DNA of 9,096 bases, taken from the NCBI RefSeq assembly GCF_910577125.1, contig NZ_CAJTMN010000081.1:1-9096 (forward strand), in the 5' to 3' direction. Positions within the stretch are counted from its first letter, which is position 1. Every line of letters starts with the position of its first letter. The notes beneath the pieces are model-generated. The model saw only the letters and a program-made list of their open reading frames with translations. It did no database searches and was not told the DNA's origin. Source of the stretch: an uncultured Rikenella sp. GTDB taxonomy: Bacteria > Bacteroidota > Bacteroidia > Bacteroidales > Rikenellaceae. This document shows, piece after piece, positions 5,868-9,096 of the stretch. Position numbers and translations under genes: made by a program.

Positions 5868-6089
5868 ATGTACTGGACACTCGAACTGGCATCCAAACTC
5901 GAAGATGCGCCGTGGCCTGCCACCAAAGATGAGCTGATCGACTACGCCATCCGTTCCGGCGCCCCGTTGGAAGTGATCGAAAACCTGCAGGAGATCGAAG
6001 ACGAAGGCGAGATATACGAAAGCATCGAAGACATCTGGCCCGACTACCCCAGCAAAGACGACTTCTTCTTCAACGAAGACGAATATTAA
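5868..6089 (+). CDS. DUF2795 domain protein
   Basis: A small, very acidic protein of 73 residues. It matches the DUF2795 family as found in Bacteroidetes over its whole length: WTLELAS near the N-terminus, PWPATKDELIDYA (15-27), a Glu/Asp-rich helix around EVIENLQEIEDEGEIYESIEDIWPD, and the end DDFFFNEDEY. Function is unknown; no signal peptide, no metal motif. It is first in the operon, 64 bp before nusB. A link to NusB or translation is inferred from position only. Confidence 0.88.
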   Translation: MYWTLELASKLEDAPWPATKDELIDYAIRSGAPLEVIENLQEIEDEGEIYESIEDIWPDYPSKDDFFFNEDEY

Positions 6090-6153
6090 CCGCTCGTTTT
6101 TCTCCCGCCCCGGGCCACCCACCTTTCATTCTCCCCCCACCACACCGTTCCCT

Positions 6154-7146
6154 ATGCTGAGTCGCCGACTGCTTCGAATCAAAACCGTCAAAGCGTTATA
6201 CAGCTACTTCCAATCCGGCGCCGAATCCATTCCCCGTTCCGAGAAAGAACTCGACACCGCCATCCGGAAAAGTTACGAACTCTACCTCATGCTCGTCGCC
6301 CTGATCGGCGAAGTGGCCCGCGTCGCGCGCGAACGGATCGAAATCAACCGCGCCAAACTCATGCCCACCGACGAAGACCTGCACCCTAATTTGCGGTTCG
6401 TCGAAAACCGCGTCGTGCGGATCATCGAAGACAGCTCCGTGCTGGGAGATGCCATGACCCGGTGCAAAGCATCTTGGCGGGGACAGGAAGCCGTGATCAA
6501 ACGCCTCTATCAGGACATGATCGCCGCACCGTATTATAAACGGTACATGGAGGCACCCGTGCCGGGAGACGAGAAAGAGGCCTTTGCCGCCGACCGGAAA
6601 CTCGTCATCGATTTCCTCTCCACCCAGATCGAAGACAACGAATACCTCGAAGAGGCGCTGGAAGAGAGCTCCCTCTTTTGGGTCGACGACCTCTCCTACT
6701 GCCTCGGCCTCGCCATCCGCACCATCGGCTTCCTGAACGAGACCTCGGCCGATCCGGAAATCATGCCCATGTACAAGAACGAGGAAGACGAACAGTACGT
6801 CGAGACCTTGTTCCGCAAAGCGCTCCTGAACCACGAAGAGTACTTCGGCTACATCGACCGCTTTACCCGCAACTGGGACTTCGACCGGATCGCCTTCATG
6901 GACAAGATCATTATGCTCGCCGCCATGACCGAACTCGTTCAGTTTCCGACCATTCCCGTCAAGGTGACCTTAGACGAATTTATCGAAATCTCGAAATATT
7001 ATTCCACCCCGGGCAGTAGCGTTTTTGTCAACGGCATACTCGACAAAGCCGTCGTCCAGTTGACCCAGGAGGGGAAAATCGCCAAACAGGGGCGCGGCTT
7101 GATCGACAAGACCGTTGTCCGCGCCGGGGGGAATAAGGGACAGTAA
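6154..7146 (+). CDS. nusB: Transcription antitermination factor NusB (long Bacteroidetes form)
   Basis: The 330-residue protein is about twice the length of E. coli NusB, as usual in Bacteroidetes, where the N-terminal helical part is expanded. The N-terminus (LLRIKTVKALYSYFQ, residues 6-20) matches the first NusB helix. The core signature is at 241-300: WDFDRIAFMDKIIMLAAMTEL, then P268-VKVTLDEFIEISKYYS, then FVNGILD (291-297). NusB with NusE (S10) binds boxA RNA and lets RNA polymerase read through rRNA operons. ATG 6154 gives the family's standard start. Between residues 130 and 215 is a poorly conserved acidic stretch. The DUF1573 lipoprotein gene follows after 25 bp. Confidence 0.95.
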   Translation: MLSRRLLRIKTVKALYSYFQSGAESIPRSEKELDTAIRKSYELYLMLVALIGEVARVARERIEINRAKLMPTDEDLHPNLRFVENRVVRIIEDSSVLGDAMTRCKASWRGQEAVIKRLYQDMIAAPYYKRYMEAPVPGDEKEAFAADRKLVIDFLSTQIEDNEYLEEALEESSLFWVDDLSYCLGLAIRTIGFLNETSADPEIMPMYKNEEDEQYVETLFRKALLNHEEYFGYIDRFTRNWDFDRIAFMDKIIMLAAMTELVQFPTIPVKVTLDEFIEISKYYSTPGSSVFVNGILDKAVVQLTQEGKIAKQGRGLIDKTVVRAGGNKGQ

Positions 7147-7171
7147 TTACTCGTTGTATATAGCGATATTT

Positions 7172-7645
7172 ATGCGTCATTTTTTCATTTGTCTTTTCGT
7201 AAGCATGTGCGGTTTTGCGCTGATCGGTTGCGGCGGGGCATCTTCGGGCGGCGGCACAGACCTCGCAGCGAAGGATACGGCCGGCCTGCTGACCGTCCGG
7301 CTTCCGATCGCAGGGGACGGCGGAGGAGAGCCGGCGCGCAGCTATGATACCATCCGGATGGGGCGCATGGCCGAAGGCGAGGTGCTCGAAGGACGGTTCC
7401 GCGTGGCGAATGTTTCGGAACGGCCTCTGGTCATCGTCCAGGTGATTACCGGCTGCGGCTGCACCACGGCCGATTACGACCCCGCGCCGATTGCTCCGGG
7501 AGACACCATCCTGATGACCTGGCGGTTCGACAGCCGCGGACGGCTCGGACAGCAGTTCAAATCGATCGAAATCATCACCGCAGAGCGGCAGTGCGCCACG
7601 ATTTATCTGGACGGCGAAGTGACCTTGAAAAGTGCGGGAGAATAA
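7172..7645 (+). CDS. DUF1573 domain lipoprotein
   Basis: The protein has 157 residues from ATG 7172. The signal peptide (1-19) ends in a lipobox LIG-C20, and the mature N-terminus is CGGASSGGG, so it is probably anchored in a membrane and exposed to the periplasm or surface. The DUF1573 domain covers about 57-152. It has the EGRFRVANVSERPLVI strand, the CGC motif at 95-97 (VITGCGCTTADY), then PIAPGDT and a strand RFDSRGRLGQQFKSIEI. The fold is Ig-like (ASPM/SPD-2/hydin type) and the function is unknown. An upstream in-frame start within nusB would hide the signal peptide, so the later ATG is chosen. Placement between nusB and yajC is conserved in Bacteroidetes to my knowledge. Confidence 0.9.
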   Translation: MRHFFICLFVSMCGFALIGCGGASSGGGTDLAAKDTAGLLTVRLPIAGDGGGEPARSYDTIRMGRMAEGEVLEGRFRVANVSERPLVIVQVITGCGCTTADYDPAPIAPGDTILMTWRFDSRGRLGQQFKSIEIITAERQCATIYLDGEVTLKSAGE

Positions 7646-7654
7646 AACAGCTTG

Positions 7655-7684
7655 CGCAACATACGAAACGGCCCGTTTTTTGCG
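7655..7684 (+). terminator. Weak hairpin with T-run, possible attenuator
   Basis: Outer pairing CGCAA (7655-7659) / TTGCG (7680-7684) and a short stem AAACG-GCC-CGTTT (7666-7678) followed by a run of T (7676-7681). The stem is short. It may reduce read-through from the DUF1573 gene into yajC, or only be an intercistronic hairpin. Confidence 0.35.
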
Positions 7685-7738
7685 TTTAGTAAAAAGCACC
7701 TTACCGAACCTGAAAATTAACTCAATTCAATAGACAAC

Positions 7739-8059
7739 ATGACACTCAACACAATCCTGCTTCAGGCGCCCCAAGGGGGAGAAGGCGGTGGAAACTACTC
7801 GTTCCTGATTATGATGGTTCTGCTTTTCGCCGTGATGTACTTCTTTATGATCCGTCCGCAGCAGAAACGACAGAAAGAGTTGAACAAATTCCGCAATTCG
7901 TTGGAAAACGGTACGAAAGTGGTGACCGCCGGCGGGATTTACGGCACCGTGAAAGAGGTGAACGAAGAGAGCGTGCTGGTCGAGGTGGACAACGGCGTGA
8001 AGTTGCGGATTGCCAAGAGCATGGTGATGCGCGATCCGTCGGACATGGTTCAGAAGTAG
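7739..8059 (+). CDS. yajC: Preprotein translocase subunit YajC
   Basis: The protein has 106 residues. A short polar N-terminus is followed by one membrane segment (about 21-38, FLIMMVLLFAVMYFFMI) and directly by the family signature RPQQKRQKE (39-47). A soluble domain then shows GTKVVTAGGIYGTVKEV and a final LRIAKSMVM. YajC is an accessory of SecDF-YidC in the inner membrane. It is last in the operon, 93 bp after the DUF1573 gene, and is followed by a strong terminator. Confidence 0.95.
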   Translation: MTLNTILLQAPQGGEGGGNYSFLIMMVLLFAVMYFFMIRPQQKRQKELNKFRNSLENGTKVVTAGGIYGTVKEVNEESVLVEVDNGVKLRIAKSMVMRDPSDMVQK

Positions 8060-8108
8060 TTTTGGGAGGGTAGGGGATAGCCTATCCATTTAATCCTTAT
8101 ATAGTTAT

Positions 8109-8160
8109 AAGAAACGGGTATTGCGGCATGTCGTTTCATGCTGCAATACCCGTTTCTTTG
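8109..8160 (+). terminator. Intrinsic terminator of the yajC operon
   Basis: A 22-bp stem with one G-T pair joins 8109-8130 and 8137-8158 (core AAGAAACGGGTATTGC / GCAATACCCGTTTCTT) with loop TCGTTT, ending in a short T-rich tail. The A-rich 5' side (TTATAAGAAA) could let it work on both strands. Confidence 0.85.
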
Positions 8161-8170
8161 TGTTTAGGAG

Positions 8171-8353
8171 AGACTTGGGGCCTACCCGGCCGACACATTC
8201 GCGTCATGGCGCGCGACAAAGAACTGGGTGCAGTGAACCGGTAAGCGATACGCAGTATCGCTCCGTCCCGCCGAGGTCACTCGGCCGCCGCCCGCGCAGG
8301 GCAGTCCCGTCCAGTTGGGGTAGAGGCTGCCATTTCGGAGTGCCCGAAGGCAC
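8171..8353. repeat. Repeat boxes W2 and X3
   Basis: W2 (8171-8218) matches W1. X3 (8214-8330) is the inverted counterpart of X1 and X2, with hairpin GCGATAC-GCA-GTATCGC (8245-8261), then CCGTCCCGCC, GTCACTCGGCCGCCGCCCG and GGGCAGTCCCGTCCAGTT. It ends in a Y-like tail, GGGGTAGAGGC and the hairpin GTGCC-CGAA-GGCAC (8340-8353), which abuts P6 exactly as at the Y2-P2 junction. X3 therefore links the X and Y families. Confidence 0.75.
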
Positions 8354-8354
8354 C

Positions 8355-8426
8355 GCGCGCCGACGCCTTAGGAGGCGATTCAACTGTTTCGGTTTATCGC
8401 CGAAACAGTTGAATCGCCTGGCGCGC
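8355..8426. repeat. Palindromic element P6, 20-bp perfect inner stem
   Basis: Outer arms GCGCGCC (8355-8361) / GGCGCGC (8420-8426). The inner arms 8373-8392 and 8400-8419 are perfect complements over 20 bp around loop TTTATCG. The left flank GACGCCTTAGG corresponds to ACGCCTTAA of P1 and P2. The inner stem has a sequence unrelated to the other copies and merges the middle and inner stems into one. Confidence 0.85.
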
Positions 8427-8488
8427 GAAACGCGGCGGAGCGACAGCGGAGCCGCAGTGAGGCGGACACGGGGCTGAGAGCGAGTAGC

Positions 8489-8505
8489 GCGATTCGCAGA
8501 ATCGC
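8489..8505. repeat. Hairpin X5 of the GCA-loop family
   Basis: GCGATTC-GCA-GAATCGC, another version of the small hairpin found in X3 and X4, without the rest of the box being clearly conserved. Confidence 0.55.
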
Positions 8506-8560
8506 CGGCCTCGGAGCGCAGCGAACGCCACAGGCGGGCGCCGGGGGGCGCGCCCGAGGA

Positions 8561-8600
8561 CGAACGGGCGGAGAATTGGGTTGTGGGTTGGGAGAAGTTG
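8561..8600. repeat. Repeat box Z2
   Basis: Matches Z1 (4941-4980): CGAACGGGCGGAGAATTGGG, then a second TTGGG. Same strand as Z1. In both arrays Z lies some 15-135 bp to the right of a P element that points the same way. Confidence 0.55.
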
Positions 8601-8758
8601 GAAGCGGGCCGGGGCCCGGGAGGTGCCGCAATTCTCGACGCGCGAGCGGCGTGTTGCGGGCCTCCCGAGGGGAGGCGTCCGGCCCGCGCGCCCCTGCGGG
8701 TCGCAGGATACGGCATGAAGCGAGACGGCTGCGATTTTCAATAAAGAGTCGGGGGATT

Positions 8759-8827
8759 TTCAAGGGGGATGCGAGTCCCCCTTGAATGTGCTCTTTGCCT
8801 ACTTTCTACCACATAGTAGAAAGTAGG
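8759..8827. repeat. Two consecutive strong hairpins
   Basis: The first has stem TTCAAGGGGGA (8759-8769) / TCCCCCTTGAA (8776-8786) with loop TGCGAG. The second has stem CCTACTTTCTAC (8798-8809) / GTAGAAAGTAGG (8816-8827) with loop CACATA. Both are perfect and are 11 bp apart. They belong to neither the P nor the X family. No clear T-run follows either. Confidence 0.7.
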
Positions 8828-8919
8828 GGCCTCCGCGGCCTAAGCGGAACAGAGAGAAGAGGTAAACTAATCACCTCGACGTTGACAGCCGAACGACGTT
8901 AGGCCGATTGGGCTTTTTC

Positions 8920-8994
8920 CGCGCGCCTTGGAAAATCATATTCAAAAGCGTAACCCGCTTTTGAATGATTTTCCAGTTAAGGCGACGGCGCGCG
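8920..8994. repeat. Palindromic element P5 (inverted orientation)
   Basis: Outer arms CGCGCGCC (8920-8927) / GGCGCGCG (8987-8994), middle GGAAAATC (8930-8937) / GATTTTCC (8967-8974), inner ATTCAAAAGCG (8940-8950) / CGCTTTTGAAT (8956-8966). Nearly identical to P4 and in the same orientation. It is followed directly by Y3. Confidence 0.85.
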
Positions 8995-9096
8995 GTGCCT
9001 TCGGGCACTCCGACAGGGCCGCCTCTACCCCAACCGGATAGAACTGCCCTCGGGCCGGGCAGGCCCCGCGTGCCCGCGGTGGGCAAATGGCTGTGT
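8995..9096. repeat. Inverted partial Y box (Y3), cut by the window edge
   Basis: On the - strand this matches the second half of Y1 and Y2: GGGGCCTGCCCGGCCCGAGG, then GGCAGTTC, GGTAGAGGCGGCCCTGTCGG and GTGCCCGAAGGCAC. On the + strand it opens with GTGCC-TTCG-GGCAC (8995-9008). The box breaks off inside its small hairpin (GGGCAAATGG at 9081-9090). Confidence 0.75.

Larger units (their letters stand above)
8060..9096. other. Second gene-less repeat array
   Basis: About 1.04 kb after yajC. In order it holds the terminator, boxes W2 and X3, palindrome P6, hairpin X5, box Z2, two isolated hairpins, palindrome P5 and box Y3. GC content is high and no open frame has recognisable protein features. 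The same families occur in the array after gyrB. Confidence 0.75.

Noticed and set aside
8204..8763. Overlapping open frames in the second array
   Set aside because: Arg/Pro/Ala-rich translations of structured repeats without domain, signal or start context.

Overview
The window looks like chromosomal DNA of a GC-rich member of the Bacteroidales, most likely Rikenellaceae/Alistipes-like. The genus is inferred from protein style, GC content and synteny, not searched. Support comes from a Bacteroidetes-type GyrB, the order DUF2795 - long NusB - DUF1573 lipoprotein - YajC, promoters of the TTG / TAnnTTTG type, and almost no Shine-Dalgarno sequences.

Layout. Positions 1-477 hold a palindromic repeat, a second repeat box and an orphan C-terminal piece (C1) of a FISUMP-type protein (Fibrobacter succinogenes major paralogous domain). 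Positions 478-4108 are a conserved block on the + strand: a gamma-carbonic-anhydrase-like hexapeptide protein, a possible HopA1-like protein, and gyrB with its own promoter and a strong terminator. Positions 4204-5700 are a gene-poor array of intergenic repeats with two more orphan FISUMP tails (C2, C3) on the - strand. Positions 5748-8163 are a second housekeeping block: a promoter, the DUF2795 gene, nusB, a DUF1573 lipoprotein gene, yajC and a terminator. Positions 8164-9096 are a second repeat array, with no gene that I can support.

The unusual part is the DNA between the housekeeping genes. Three start-less cassettes of 60-64 codons have near-identical ends (APGYR... and ...QLRCLSE-stop, conserved at nucleotide level past the stop) and very different middles. 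They sit among several families of structured repeats. One is a long palindrome with constant GC-rich outer arms and covarying inner stems (seven copies, P0-P6). Another is a repeat box carrying a small hairpin whose stem varies but whose GCA loop is nearly constant. My main hypothesis is that the cassettes are silent donors, or excised or target 3' ends, for a variable FISUMP surface-protein family, and that the structured repeats are either mobile or part of the exchange machinery. No recombinase, reverse transcriptase or full-length FISUMP gene lies in the window, so the mechanism is inference.

The housekeeping genes act in DNA supercoiling (GyrB), rRNA transcription antitermination (NusB), the envelope (DUF1573 lipoprotein) and Sec translocation (YajC). 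They are probably unrelated to the cassettes except as insertion context.
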